Shown one piece after another: positions 31,780-43,831 of a stretch of 64,000 nt of DNA. How positions within the stretch are numbered: the stretch's first letter is position 1; each line of letters opens with the position of its first letter. The DNA lies in assembly GCA_038373865.1 (NCBI GenBank), contig JAXGGA010000065.1, positions 248,001 through 312,000 on the forward strand, read 5' to 3'. Source of the stretch: Uloborus plumipes (lineage: Eukaryota > Arthropoda > Arachnida > Araneae > Uloboridae). A program made the position numbers and the translations under genes. The notes below the pieces were generated by a model. It saw nothing but the letters and a program-made list of their open reading frames with translations. It was not told the origin of the DNA and did no database searches.

Positions 31780-33770
31780 GACTGCCCCAGTGTTTCTTTC
31801 AGGCATCTCTCTGGGGGGGGGGGCACTGCCCTCCCGGAGAAAGTCAACTGCCCCCCCCCCCCGAGGAAAACTCAGTTTGTACTAATATTCAAAAAAATAA
31901 ATTAATTACACTAAGAAGAATAAAAAAATAAGCAATTAAATGTTTAACAAATAAATATAAAAGTATTAACGAAAATTTTAAAACGTACATCATGGGGATG
32001 GGGGGGGGGGCATCAAAGGTAGCCTTCAATTGAATTCTAGAATGTCAATTTTAGGAAACTACTGGGGGGGATTTGAACCCCTTCTTTTCCCTTGAAGTTA
32101 TTTAAAATCGCCTACAGTTTTTTTCGGGGGGGGGGGGGACTTTCAGTTAGAGTGCTGAGCTGCATCAATTTTCATAATGTTATAAAAGATAGTCTACAAA
32201 AGCGTTTTTAGGATATCAATTTTTCAAATATCAAACTCCATCCGTTTACACAGCGTCGTCAAAGATATGGCTTGAAATCGATTAATCATGACTTCAATTT
32301 CGAAAATGTTTTTTAAGAGAATATCAAATCGCATTCCTTTTCCTCTACTATTATCAAAGATTGTCGACAATTGAATTTTATAAATAAAATTATAAAGTTT
32401 TCGAGGGGGGGGGGTGCATCGAGACCCAATTCTTGTCTATTTTTTCTCAAACATGGCTTGTAATTGCATTTTCTGGTATTTCAATTTTAGAAAATTCTGG
32501 GAGGACAGTCTGTGGACCCGTTCCCTTTCCTTAACGTCTAAAATTGGTTTACTCTTGGGCTTCCAGGACTTATATTTCGAAAATTTTAAGAAGGAAAATC
32601 CTAAATCCATCCTTTTCTCCAATTAATCAAAATGCATCAAAACTGCCTTTCAAGATTTCAATTTCAAAAATCTTTCCACGGTACCACAATCTTCAATTTC
32701 GTTCAATTTCATTTTCCTGGGATTCCCCCTGCCAAACCCTGTCCATTTTTCTAATGTCACCAGAGATGACCAGCAGTTGTGGTATTAGTCTATCAATTTC
32801 AGAAACATTCTGGGAGCCTCCTCTCCTCTAAATCTAAAATTGACCTACAATTGTGTATCTAGAGCTTAAGTTTCGAACTGCATCTCTTACATAACTTCAT
32901 CAAAGATCGTCTGTATTTGCGCATTTAGGGCTTCAATTTGAAAATTTTCCTGGAAGAGTGCTTCCAAATTCCCCTGACTCTTGTTAAATTTCGTAAAAAA
33001 ATTCGTTTAGGACTTTAATTTCGAAAGTTTGCGAGGGAAAAAATCCTTTTATGCCCAGGATTTGATTAATCTTATTTCTATTTCTCTTCGTTTTTAAAAC
33101 ATGATCCATCCTATGCGTGCTCTTCATTCATTTGAGTAATAATCATTTTCTAATTTGAGAAACTGGATACACTCTTTGTTTCACAACAAAGATCTATACA
33201 ACTATGTGTTAAAAAAAATTGAGGGTCACCAAAACCTCATATCGCTCCCCACCCTTGTCAAGTATATTTGACTTCACGATAGACGACGACAGCATTGTTT
33301 CATTATGAATTATAATGGTCTCAGTTTTTCTATCTTTAGCCCTTTTATAGGAACGGAATAAAGAAATTATTTAAGGAAATTAAGTGTTTAAACCTTCCCA
33401 GGGAGCACATGGGGATTTATTTAGGGAAGGGTCAAGCCAATTATTAAGGCAAATTTACAAATTGATAATTCAAAATGTTAAAGTTTTTATTGAGAGAAGG
33501 TGGTTTTCAATTTATTTCGGAGGGGAGAGAGGTGGTCCACATCCACTCACTTGTCAACTACGGATTTAGCTTTTGGTTTTGTGGGAGGTCATTATCAAAA
33601 AAAAAAAGGGGGGGGTGCAATTTTAGTGCTCAAATGGGGGTTGGGCAAATTTGTCGAAAAAAGTCCCCGAAATGCAATTTTAGGCCAGCCCTATAATCCC
33701 TCCCCTCCGGATTCTCCAAGTGCCCCCCCCCCCCGGGAGAAAAATATCTGAAAGAAACACTGGACTGCCC
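31780..33770. mobile_element. Nested 1975-bp hAT-type element with target duplications
   Basis: The element proper is 31788-33762. Perfect 8-bp duplication GACTGCCC at 31780-31787 and 33763-33770. Left end CAGTGTTTCTTTCAGGCATC, right complement CAGTGTTTCTTTCAGATATT, each followed by a G9-G14 run and GCAC. Interior is degenerate ~150-bp repeats with poly-G. Opposing short open frames at 32414-32626 are repeat noise. It inserted into the 8.4-kb element. Confidence 0.85.
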
Positions 33771-34230
33771 TCCTGCCAAATCCTCTATTTGGTTCCATCT
33801 AGTCAACCATACAATTTCAGCCATTGGCGAAATCAATTTTAACTATTTGGAGGCCCTTAAAAAGCAGCGGGGCCTAGTCAGTAATCAGGCTCTGTAGACC
33901 AGGCCTCTCAGGCCTTTCTTTAAATCAGGTCGTGGGTGTAAAAACGTGCTGCGTTTAGTTACAGTTGGTAATTTCTAAAACCAATCTTTTCGTGTTTTCG
34001 ATTTTAGTCTGTTTTTGGGCCCTATGGTCCTATGGCATCACCTTCAAAAAAAAGTCACATTGTTTCCTTGGTCAGGTTAGGGGGCCCCAGATGTTTTTTA
34101 CTTGAATGCAGATAAAGATTCAGCCCAAACTGTGGTCAATAAATAGCGCGACGAAAGTTCGGGAAAACTTTCGTCGGACGAAGCGAAGCCCCTTCGTTTT
34201 TTTATGTTATTTTATTTTTTTATTTTTACA

Positions 34231-35100
34231 GCTTGAAGCAGTTTTGGCGTTTTAAGTACAGAGAGCGCCTTAGGCGCCGAAGCTTGAAGCAATATTGGGG
34301 TTTTACGTACGGAGAGCCCATAGGTGCCTTTGGTCGGTGAGAAGGGGGCCCCTTGAAGCTTTGGAAGCGCCTCCTCAGGGGCGCCGAAGTTTGAAGCAGT
34401 ATTTGCGTTTTAAGAAAGGCAAGTGACTAGGAGACATCGGTCGGGGAGAAGGGCAATTGAAGCTTTGGAAGCGCCACCTCAGGGGCGCCGAAGTTTAAAG
34501 CAGTATTTGCGTTTTAAGAAAGGCGAGTGACTAGGCGCCTTCGGTAGGGAAAAAGGGTACGCCCTCGGCGCGCCCCTTAAAGCTTCGGAAGCGCCTCCTC
34601 AGGGGCGTCGAAGCTTAAAGCAGTATTTGCGTTAAAAAAAGGCGAGTGACTAGGCGACATCGGTCGGGGAAAAGGGGGCGCCCCTTGAAGCTTTGAAAGC
34701 GCTTCCTCAAGGGCGCCGAAGCTTAAAGCAGAATTTGCGTTTTAAGAAAGGCGAGTGACTAAGGCGACATCGGTGGGAAGAAGGGGGCGCCATAGGCGCG
34801 CCCCTTGAAGCTTTGGAAGCGCCGAAGCTTGAAGCAGTATTTGCGTTAAAAGAAAGGCGAGTGACTAGGCGACATCGGTCCTTGAGAAGAGGGAGATTTC
34901 GGCGCGCCCCCTGGAAACTTTGGAGGCTACCCCCCCCCCGGGGCCCCGAAGCTTGAAGCAGCATTGGCGTTTTTCGTACGGAGAGCGTATAGGCGCCTTC
35001 GGTTGGTGAGAAGGGGGCGCCGAAGCTTGAAGCAGTATTGGCGTTTTAAGTATGCAAAGCACCTATAGGCGCCCCTTGAAGCTTTGAAAGCGCCCCCTCA
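34231..35100. repeat. GC-rich minisatellite, ~105-125-bp units
   Basis: About nine units, each starting GCTT(G/A)AAGCAG near 34231, 34282, 34390, 34494, 34613, 34721, 34827, 34951 and 35024. A typical unit carries TATTTGCGTTTTAAGAAAGG, CGAGTGACTAGGCGACATCG and GGGGCGCCGAAGC. CTTGAAGCTTTGGAAGCGCC is a partial inverse of GGCGCCGAAGCTTGAAGC, so each unit can fold. It sits just inside the right end of the 8.4-kb element, a usual place for subterminal arrays. GC content contrasts sharply with the rest of the window. Confidence 0.85.
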
Positions 35101-35321
35101 GGTGCCCCTGACTTGTTTAGGGAAACGCCTGGTCGTCTGGAGCAAGGCGACAAAAAAAAAAAAAATCTATGGTTTTCAACAAACAAAAATTAATACAGAA
35201 AAAAAGTTTGAAGTAAAAAAAAAAAAAAAAAACGTCGACGACTGTCGATCGGCGCTTTTCAGAGCGGCGCACCGGGCATTTGCCCGAATGCCCACATGGC
35301 CAGTCCGACCCTGTCCTCCTG

Positions 35322-35432
35322 AACTTTGAAATTGTACATTTTTGCATGTTATTTTGTTGCTTTTCCCCTATAAGATGCATCTAGTATATACTCCAACTCC
35401 CCCCAATGGAAAACTTTGAAATTACGGGTCTG
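35322..35432. mobile_element. Right part of the interrupted MITE
   Basis: Continues from the duplication TCCTCCTG with AACTTTGAAATTGTACATTT and ends TTTGAAATTACGGGTCTG. The end matches the right termini of the 16821, 39094 and 56101 copies. Together with 26878-26925 it makes a MITE of about 160 bp. Confidence 0.7.
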
Positions 35433-37630
35433 TTTATTTCTACTGGTAAATATTCGTTGATTAATCGAGCCCTGAACTACAATATGGTGGCTTTCCCCTA
35501 GTCCTGTCATTTCTTATACCTTTTTTTCTTTCATTATAAATGATGCTAGCTAGTTTAATTTATTTTCCTACGCTACGAAGTTTAATCTTAGTAGCAAATT
35601 CACAAGTTTCTATTAAAGCAAAAAATGAGCAAAAATAAATCGGATTTTGCTAATGTCTTTTAATATCATCCATTAATTCTTAATACCCTTGAAATATTTA
35701 CCAGTCTGTATTTCAGCGAAAAGAAAATTTTCCCTAATATATCATCTAGAGTACATTTAGTTCTTTTTATTTTTTCCCCTTTTAAAGGATGCAATCAGAC
35801 AACTGAATATTTAGGCTCTTTATTCTTATTCTGCATGGCCTAGTTCCACACAAGATATTTTCTTTGTCTGGCTGATCGATCAAAAAACCTGGAGAAGTGG
35901 GAGTGTTCCCCATGTCAATAAACACGAGAAAGAGAAAACGTCTGCGTTGTGGTAAAAGTAGGCCGACGCCAAAGCAAATGATGAAAAATTGCATTTCTAA
36001 ACAAAGATGGAAGTTGAAGAGAAGTATTCAAAATTCTTTTTGCAAATTCGGTTTTGTTTGAAATTGAAATTGGGGTGCGTTGAAAGTTTGGACACATGTC
36101 AACATTGGCATTGGAAATTTGTGTGAGTAAATTTTCAATCTTCTTGCGGCGAATTACATTTATTTCTTTTATGGATGCATTGAATGTTTGTATACATTTA
36201 GAAAGACATGTATATTTTCTTAATACGAACTTGATTTGAATTTTGTCTGCTTATTTATTTATTTTTGTTGGCAAAAACCAATTTACTACATTCTATTTAC
36301 AAGGCATGAAAAAATATTTCATGTCTGAACGGTCCTTTATACTAATGATGGTAGTCCAGAAATTCATACGAGATAGTATAAATTACATTTAAATTTCAAA
36401 AAAAGTTAAAAGCTCTATTATCTACATTTTAAAATTTTCTGAAAAAAATCATTATTTTTTATAAAAAATTAAAATCTGCAAAATTTATCTCTTGGTAAAA
36501 ATTTAAAATCTTCTGCAAATTCATTATTTTTATAAAATGATTTTTTTTTTCTGCTGCTATCATTGAATATTTAGAAGTGATGCGAAGTTGGAGTCGTGAA
36601 GTCAGAGCCAGACTGGTTTTGGTTAAAAGGAATCATTGTTGGGAATCGGAGTCGAGAGGTTTTAAAATTCTAGAAGTTGGAGTTATTTCTATTGATTTTC
36701 TTGCGAAATAAAATTTCTTAAAAAGGTCTGCAGCCAAAAAATTGCATGGGATATTTTGAGTGTACTTTATATTTTTTGGTGTGATGAATTCGAAAATGAC
36801 CTCCGTTTTTATCCATCACGTACTTTTTTTCCGCAAAACATGTGTACGGGGTGTGGTAATGTACCATTTTACCTCTTAACGAAAGAAAAAACATACTAAT
36901 TTATGATAAAAAAAATAATAGACTACAAATATTTTTTCTTATTTGGTTCTTAGATGTCCAAAGAGTACCCACAGTTATAAAAACTGAAAAAAAGGGAGAG
37001 AGCGAGGGTGGGGGTTGGATGGAGAAAGTGTAAACAGGACTGCTACACTCACCTATAGAACCACATTGATGAGGTTCAAATATGGTGCACTATGTTTTCG
37101 GAATATTAAGGATTTTATTAAAATTAAAGCGATAGTGATAAGAGAGAATGTTTATGTGCGGGTTTTTTTTTTCGTTGGATTTGTTTATTAAAAGTGTTGG
37201 TTTGTGTTAATGTTGTTTTTTTTTTCTTCTTAATTTATTCCCTTCTCTTATAAAATCCAGGAAAATAAAATACTTAATAAAATAATATCCAAATAAGCAG
37301 AAATGCTGCCATGGTGCATTTTCTTAATCAAGATAACACCGCTTTTTAAAATAGAACCGTTCAAAGGTGCTAGGTGCTAGTCCAGGTATAATTCAAACGC
37401 GACTAGATGGCCGGTGTCAATCAAATGAGAAAACGAGTCCATTCCTTAAAATAGGTAGAATTTCTACCCATTCAAACTCCCCCATCAATTGTGAATCCCC
37501 TTCCTCAATTTTCATCTGCGATCACCCCTTCCTAAAAATGGACAATCCTGAAAAAAGGAGGAGTCATAGGCCATCTCTGCGAAGTTGAATTATAGCTTTC
37601 CAGGTTGGACAGTATTGTTGTTGATCATGA
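35433..37630. other. Intergenic, unassigned
   Basis: AT-rich. A short GGAGTCG/GAAGTTGGAGT-type repetitive stretch lies near 36580-36690. No gene, RNA or element ends recognised. Confidence 0.6.
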
Positions 37631-37634
37631 AAAG

Positions 37635-38135
37635 GTTGTTTCCACTGCTTTACATTAAATTAAGACTGATTAAGCAATTTATCAAGTGTTTGCCAACATA
37701 TGGAAACTTTCAAATATGTTTGTTCGAAGATTCCGAAATAGACTGAAGCTAAATTGAAAGAGGAAATATTCACAGGACCTAACATGAGCAAACTTTTATC
37801 TGATAAACTGTTTTTTGAATCAAGGAATGAAACTGAAAAAGAATCCTTGAACTCATTCAAGGATGTGGCACATAAGTCATTGGTAAGTAACAAAGACTGA
37901 CTGAAAAATATCGTTAAGAGGACGCTGGCTGCATTCAAAGCTCAGAGCTGCAACATGAGTTTGAAAGTCCCTTTTCTACATTCTCACGTAGACTATTTTC
38001 CCGAAAACCTTAGTGGCTTTAGTGAGGAACAATGTGAAAGATTTCATCAAGATGTGAAAGTCTCAGAGCAACGCTACCAGGGAAGATGGGACGTAAATAT
38101 GATGTCAGATTGTTGTTAGATGTCCCAGCGGGAAA
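37635..38135 (+). pseudogene. Decayed transposase relic (LHSH..FPENL / RFHQD family)
   Basis: Fragments in order: a LLYIKLRLIKQFIKCL segment near 37645-37700, KLKEEIFTGPNMSKLLSDK near 37752-37810, NMSLKVPFLHSHVDYFPENL near 37950-38010 and ERFHQDVKVSEQRYQGRWD near 38035-38095, ending in stops from 38117. The order and wording match a protein common in arthropod repeats (typical: SLKIHFLHSHLDFFPENLG, RFHQDI..ME.RYQGRWD). Stops and frameshifts break it. It is a different family from the relic at 896-2060. No terminal repeats recognised. Confidence 0.75.
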
Positions 38136-39093
38136 CATAGAATTCCAAACAGCAAAAACGCACCAGAAGAAGTTTGAGTAAAAAGAAAAAACCGTTTTAC
38201 CATGAAAAGGAGTAGACACTAAATGTGATCTACTTTTTAAAATGTGTTGTAATGAGTAAAAACATTGTACAGCTTTTTTTTCAATAAATATGTGATTTTA
38301 TTTTTTGACTTTGACAATTAAATACTTGCGTATTGCAAAAAATCTGTACGTGATAGAAAAATAGGAAGCTCATATTCGGGTTTAGTGCACCGAAAAACAT
38401 TAAAACCAATCAAAACATCCCATGCATCTGTTTTTTTTTTTTTTTTTTTTGCAGACCTGTATTATATATTCATTGAAATAATCTTTGAAAATGTAGTTTA
38501 ACCTGATCTTGTATAGTTACTGTACATTTGACATTGCAGTACTAAATATATTTTAAAAGAATGATGAGATTCATTTTATAAATATAAAGTATAAATTCGT
38601 GGTGGTGAGATAAAGTGTAAAAAGGGTTAGAGAACAAATAGGGATATTCTTGATCTGGTGAATTATGGAGAGGTCAGTTTCCTAAACCTCTCACAACTCA
38701 TACTGATTGAAATAAAAATAAATGAATAAATTAAGTAAATGACGCATAAAATCTTGAAGTTAATCAACTTTGAAACAAGTATGTCAATTCAGTAACCAAA
38801 ATTATCGTCTTAATTGATTAAAAATGCTTTTCGTTTTCCCTACTTATACGGTATTACTGCTCAATAGATTTATCGAATGCGGATATTTTGCTAAATTTTC
38901 CCTTAAAAATTTTCCTCTTAAGTCCTCTGATAGTTCTTGAAGTGATTTTATCTATTAAAAGTTACATCAAAATTAGTTAAAGAGGAATAACTCAAGTAAG
39001 TTTTTAAGCTTTTGAAAATATTAAATTTTTTAGCCCTACCCTGTTTTTAATGGGGCAAGAGAGGTTCTTTCCTTATTTAAATATACGATATTA
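38136..39093. other. Intergenic, unassigned
   Basis: AT-rich, with a T-run near 38430. Nothing recognised. Confidence 0.6.
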
Positions 39094-39255
39094 GGTCAAG
39101 CCATTAGGGGTCGGTGGGGATCAATTGCCTCCTCCTCCGGCTTTGAAACAATAATGTTTCTACCATAAGCGTGAGTGGCTTTTCCCCCCCGATAAATTTG
39201 CATTGAGTTAACACCTCCCCCCCCCCATCCCCGGAAAATTTTGAAATGACGGTGC
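39094..39255. mobile_element. MITE, same family as 16821-17002
   Basis: AGGTCAAGCCATTAGGGGTC at the left, GGGGATCAATTGCCTCC and GGCTTTGAAAC inside, C9-type run, and TTTTGAAATGACGGTGCT at the right. These line up in order with the 16821 copy. Borders approximate. Target duplication eroded. Confidence 0.6.
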
Positions 39256-40258
39256 TATATAGGGTAGACTGGCCAATGAATGAATAGAATATTTTTTTTT
39301 TACTCATTTCCATTTTCATAAATTTATACGATCCTTGGATACCAATATTTTGTATATGGCATTAATAATGTTTTACATCGATGTGTATAACTACCAAAAA
39401 ACGAAGATAACTTTCATTGCAATGCTTCAATTCTTTCTTTTTTTTCGAGGTTTAAGTGAACAAAATAAGTGCATTAACCCAATGAATGAATATCCCAACA
39501 ATTAGATAGATAAAGTATTTTTCGGTTGTTTTTCTAGGAATTGTACTAGGAAGTTACTGCTGTCAAATTATCAAAGACCAAATGCTTTTAGAGCCTCATT
39601 TTACGAAACAAATTACGAACTTTCAGTCACTGGTTAGTTTAAGCTAGTATACCCCCTTCAGGTATTAGAAAGGCTGGAAAAGTTTGCTGTGAATGGACAC
39701 AAACAATTGTTGAACTTGATGAGAAGTCCTTGTAAAGGGTAAAAGTTCCCAGGGGCTAAAATCGTGAGAAATTTGATTAATTAAGCATTGCTTTCCATGT
39801 TAATGAAGAACCAAAAATTAATAAATAATTACTTTCTATCTGAGAAAAATAATTAAGCAAATTATTAAAATAAAATAAATAATCTAGTCACAGTATCTAT
39901 CCTTATAGTAGAGAGTTATTGTACTTATTTGTGCTGTAATGAATCTCGATTCTTTCAATACAAGTAAAGTTACAGTTTTATACATCCATGACCAGAATGA
40001 GTTAATCTTAGCACATAGTACGTAGCCAGCTATGTTTGATCTAAAAAATAGTTAATATATATTCTATTTTCAGGAAATTCATCAAGGGATGCTGCAACAC
40101 GCTATAGATTGCACAGAATATCCCTTTTGTCATGAAGCATAAATTTTGCTTTTTTTGATATCAAAATACTGCATATAATTAAAAAGAATTCGTATCATTG
40201 GGGCGCAGTAATCAGTGAATCCAACATTTAGATTTGAAGATTCACTGTTTTCCCGTCG
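39256..40258. other. Intergenic, unassigned
   Basis: AT-rich. No gene or repeat recognised. Confidence 0.6.
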
Positions 40259-40525
40259 CAGTGGCGCACCCAGGATTGTTTCTTGGGAGGGGCTAAGGGA
40301 ATGGAGACTTTTCTACGGAAAATTTTCGAATTTGAAGTCCTAAAGAAAAAACTGCAGTCAGTTTTTAGGGAAATTAAGAAGGGGTTAGGGGCTATCTATC
40401 GGAAATTTCCAAAAATCAAATCCAAAAAACGCATTTTAATCAGCTTGGTTTAATCACAGGGGTCCATCTTCATGCTTCAGGGGAGGGGCTACAGCCCCTT
40501 AACTCCCCCCGTGGGTGCGCGACTG
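40259..40525. mobile_element. 267-bp hAT-type MITE
   Basis: Left end CAGTGGCGCACCCAGGATTG, right complement CAGTCGCGCACCCACGGGGG. Flanking 8-mers TCCCGTCG (40251-40258) and ACCCGTCG (40526-40533) differ at one base. Interior contains the ATTTTCGAATTTGAAGTCCT phrase of the degenerate repeat family. A related left end lies at 63393. Confidence 0.75.
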
Positions 40526-40533
40526 ACCCGTCG

Positions 40534-43500
40534 GTAGTTCGGCATTTTGAAAAAATTGAGAACTGAATCATGCTTAGGATATTTCAATTGCAATTTTGCA
40601 ACTGTTCAGAAGAAAAAAAATTGCTGAAATATAAAAAAAGTAAATATGAGTACGATGTATGATTTTTCGTCTTTTTTGTGTTTTTTTTTTTTTTTTTTGA
40701 ATGATATTTCAGCTCTTTTTTATGTTTTAAATGTCTTTATGTCTTTGTTTCTCTCAGAAGGTATGCGGAACCAACCGCTTTCCCTTATTTCTTGTTCTTT
40801 TTGTCAAAAGCAATCATGGAAAACATTTTTTTTTTTCTTTTTCAAAGCCCCTTTCTCGTATTTCGTCTTCTTATACCATTGAGATTCAACTCAACGGAAA
40901 ATGGCACTAGAAGACAACTGATTAAGAGGAAGAAGAGTAAAAGTGGAGTGTGAACGGGTTGAAAAATTCTTTTGTTTCTTTTGAATTCGGCATTGTGTAT
41001 TAAGGATCAGGAATTTTGTATCTGAAACTTTTTATTGTAAAATAATTGTTGTATCCGATGTTTGTGAAGAGAAACGACGCTCTGGAACGAATAAGAAATT
41101 CTTCCCCAACGTAAAATTTTGCTGTTTCATTTTTGCTTTTGCTAGTTGATGGAGTATTTTAGATAAATTGTTTTGCATTAAAAAAAAATAATAACAAAAA
41201 TCAGGACATTGAACTTTTCGAGATTTTGCCTCGTAGAAAATTCCAGTTTATGTTTTTCTTTAATCTTGGTAGCATAATAACAAGAAGTATATTTGGGATC
41301 TATGATATTAAAACTATGAACAGTAAACGTTTCTTTTGTGGAGACAATAATGTTAAAAAAAAAAGAACTCTATAACTCACAAAATTGTAAAGTATTTAAA
41401 AAAAGTTCTAACTTTGTATGGCGCTGGGGTTCTCTTTTTATCACCCCACGAAATGAGTACCAGTCGTATAATTTCTCTTTGTGGGTACCTCAGACGGACT
41501 GTTTGTACACTATCTAAACCGAAAATATGACAAGGGCTTCAAGAAACCATTGGTGCAGCATTACGAACAATTGCTGGTGTGATGCAGAAAAACGTGGGAG
41601 ACGAACTGGATTATTACAAATTATATTTTTTCTTGTTGCAAAATCCAAAAGATTCACACATTGAACATTTGTAATTAAAAAAACAACAACTTTGGTGTCT
41701 TTTTCTTCAGTTTCTTGTACAGTTCTATTCACGTTGTCGACACTCATCTTTGAACTAATCTCCTTCAATACCCCTTGAAAACAAGATAATTCAGTGTATC
41801 TGAATTCAAGTATGTTGGAAAAGTTATCATCCTGAACCATTGATGTATATTTACAATTTTGAAGGAGGTGTTTGAAAAAAAGAAAAAAGGTTTTCATAAT
41901 TTGCAGCTGCCAGGCTTCGGCATCTTACGCCCAGAGGTGCAGGTTCTTACCTGGCTCCATTCGGTGGACATTATGATGCAGAAAACCAACAGCGTCAATG
42001 TGGTATGATTATGCGATACGTAAAAGATCAATAGAGTGCTCATTCGACTTTTACTCTAGGCAAAGTTCCTAGTGTAGTTTTCACTGGCAAATAGCCGAAA
42101 AACCTGTGTCTGGTGAGACAACTGGGAGTCAAACTTCTCGTGGTAATGGCATCCGCCGATAGTGTGCTGCATGCGAGAACGGATGCTTTATTAGGGGATC
42201 GCACTCAGTCTGCAAAAGGTAAAAGCCTGTGATGCAGCCCCAAAAAGACAAGGGAGAGACGGTATGTAATAACTTTTAAAATCTCTGTTTTAGTTTCTAA
42301 AATATTAACTTTTAAAATCAGGTCACTTTTTTGTGCTAACTCTGTAATATCACGATACGTCCAATTTCTTGTAGCACGTTGTCTGTCAAATTACTACAAT
42401 AAACTTCGAAAAAAAAAATCGAACTTGTTACTGAATTTTTGATTCTAAGACAAATAAATGTTTAAAAAACATTCCTAAAATGCATGAATAAGAATTGTTT
42501 AGAACATGATGTATCACTTAACTAATTAAAATTATCTTATTTTGACCTGAACTAAACAATTCAAGTATTTGGGTAGATAAATGTTCAGTCAATACGAATG
42601 TAAACAAAACGTTTTTTAACTTTAGATGCACCATAATACAATACCCAAGCAACGATTGTTGATAAATGACAATTTTATGCATTTTCTGTACCAGTCGCAC
42701 GCTGTCGATAACCAACTGCTATTCATCAGGGGAAAAAAAAGAGCTGCCATAGAAATATGGCTGCTTATTTGTCATCTGTTAACATATGATATCTATTTCG
42801 ATAAAAGTAAAGTTGAAAAATTGGTTCTATTTTTAAGCTTTGGGAAAAAAGAGATAAGAACATCATACATAATAACTGAATATAGGGTTGGACATTTCAT
42901 CATTCAAAACCACGTAATATATTATGAATTGCCAACTTCTAAAGCGTTCCACAAAAATAAAAGATTAACAGAGCTCCCTGATACGATATTTTAAGCAAAC
43001 AAATGCATGTATATTTTTCACGCATACTATTTTTGTTATGAAAAGGGATTCAATACATTCATATTGTCATCACATGGAAATATTCCAAAAGCGTTCTTTT
43101 TGACCTTAATAGCGACTAGCCCGAGTCATTTTACTGTTTTGGGGGAAGATTTTTTAAATTAAGTAGATAATTATCATCATTATTATTGGTATTATTATTA
43201 CTAGTATTATTGTTATTGTTACTACTATTATTAATTTTTATTTAATTATATATCCACTGATCTTTTAAAATAAAGATTGGTTCAAAAAGCAGAATACTCG
43301 CTCGGCTGCTAAAAATTCCAAAGTAGTTCCTACATTTAGGTCGAAAATTTCGTCCCAAATTAGTCACTACATTCGATAATTTTTGTACCAAATATTGAAA
43401 ATGAAGATTACATGATTCATTTATTTTCAGCGATTTCATCGAGCTATGGTATCAATAAATAACAATCATAAGTATTAGCCCTCTTTAAGTCACTTCATCC

Positions 43501-43831
43501 TATTTTAAAAGGACTCTTCCATTAGCAATTGCATAAAAGTCTATCTTCTATCTGATGAATCGTAAGATCATTAGAAAACAAATTGCTCTTTCTTGGTATA
43601 CTGGTTAATCGACTAATTAAAAAAGGGGACGTAACTTAAGAGGTTGTGAACTCTGGATTTTTAAAACTACAGCCAAGTTGGTACTGATTTGAGCAGTGAA
43701 GGAGGGGATGCTTGGTGAAAGTATCTGTTGTTAAGTAATAGTTTATCGTCGTAAAAATTATAAAAATGCTAAAGAAAACCTTAAAATCACCGATATCAAA
43801 AAAATTCAAAAGTATTCAAACAACGTAACTA
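40534..43831. other. Intergenic, unassigned, with two longer open frames
   Basis: Open frames at 41514-41897 (-, 127 codons) and 42626-42994 (+, 122 codons) are the longest unassigned ones in the window apart from transposons. I recognise neither. They show no domain motif, and both are Phe/Ile/Asn-rich as expected for AT-rich noise. A short ATT trinucleotide microsatellite lies near 43176-43230. Confidence 0.55.

Larger units (their letters stand above)
26926..35313. mobile_element. 8388-bp hAT-type non-autonomous element
   Basis: Starts CAGGGTCGGACTGG at 26926 and ends with the exact complement at 35300-35313. It is flanked by a perfect 8-bp duplication TCCTCCTG (26918-26925, 35314-35321). 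Removing it rejoins a split older MITE, independent proof of the borders. Both sub-ends contain GGGCAT and GGCGC words. hAT transposons make 8-bp duplications and often start CAGGG. No hAT transposase frame is seen on either strand. Contents: LINE tail 27253-27580, hairpin 29760-29806, foldback 30005-30554, nested element 31788-33762, minisatellite 34231-35100, poly-G tracts. Net of the nested element the carrier is still about 6.4 kb, large for a non-autonomous hAT. Confidence 0.85.

Noticed and set aside
32071..32081. Reverse-strand pol III B box (GGTTCAAATCC)
   Set aside because: It sits in a poly-G repeat phrase with no A box or stems. Chance match.
32414..32831. Overlapping open frames on both strands
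   Set aside because: They fall in the degenerate repeat body of the nested hAT-type element, and coding on both strands at once is a repeat artefact.
34707..35380. Open frames of 65-87 codons across the GC-rich minisatellite
   Set aside because: They arise from the repeat units themselves and from adjoining A/T runs, with unit-length periodicity and no domain.
41900..42250. Possible gene fragment resembling a dioxygenase (FGGHYDAE phrase)
   Set aside because: Only a few residues resemble prolyl 4-hydroxylase, neighbouring motifs are absent and stops are frequent.
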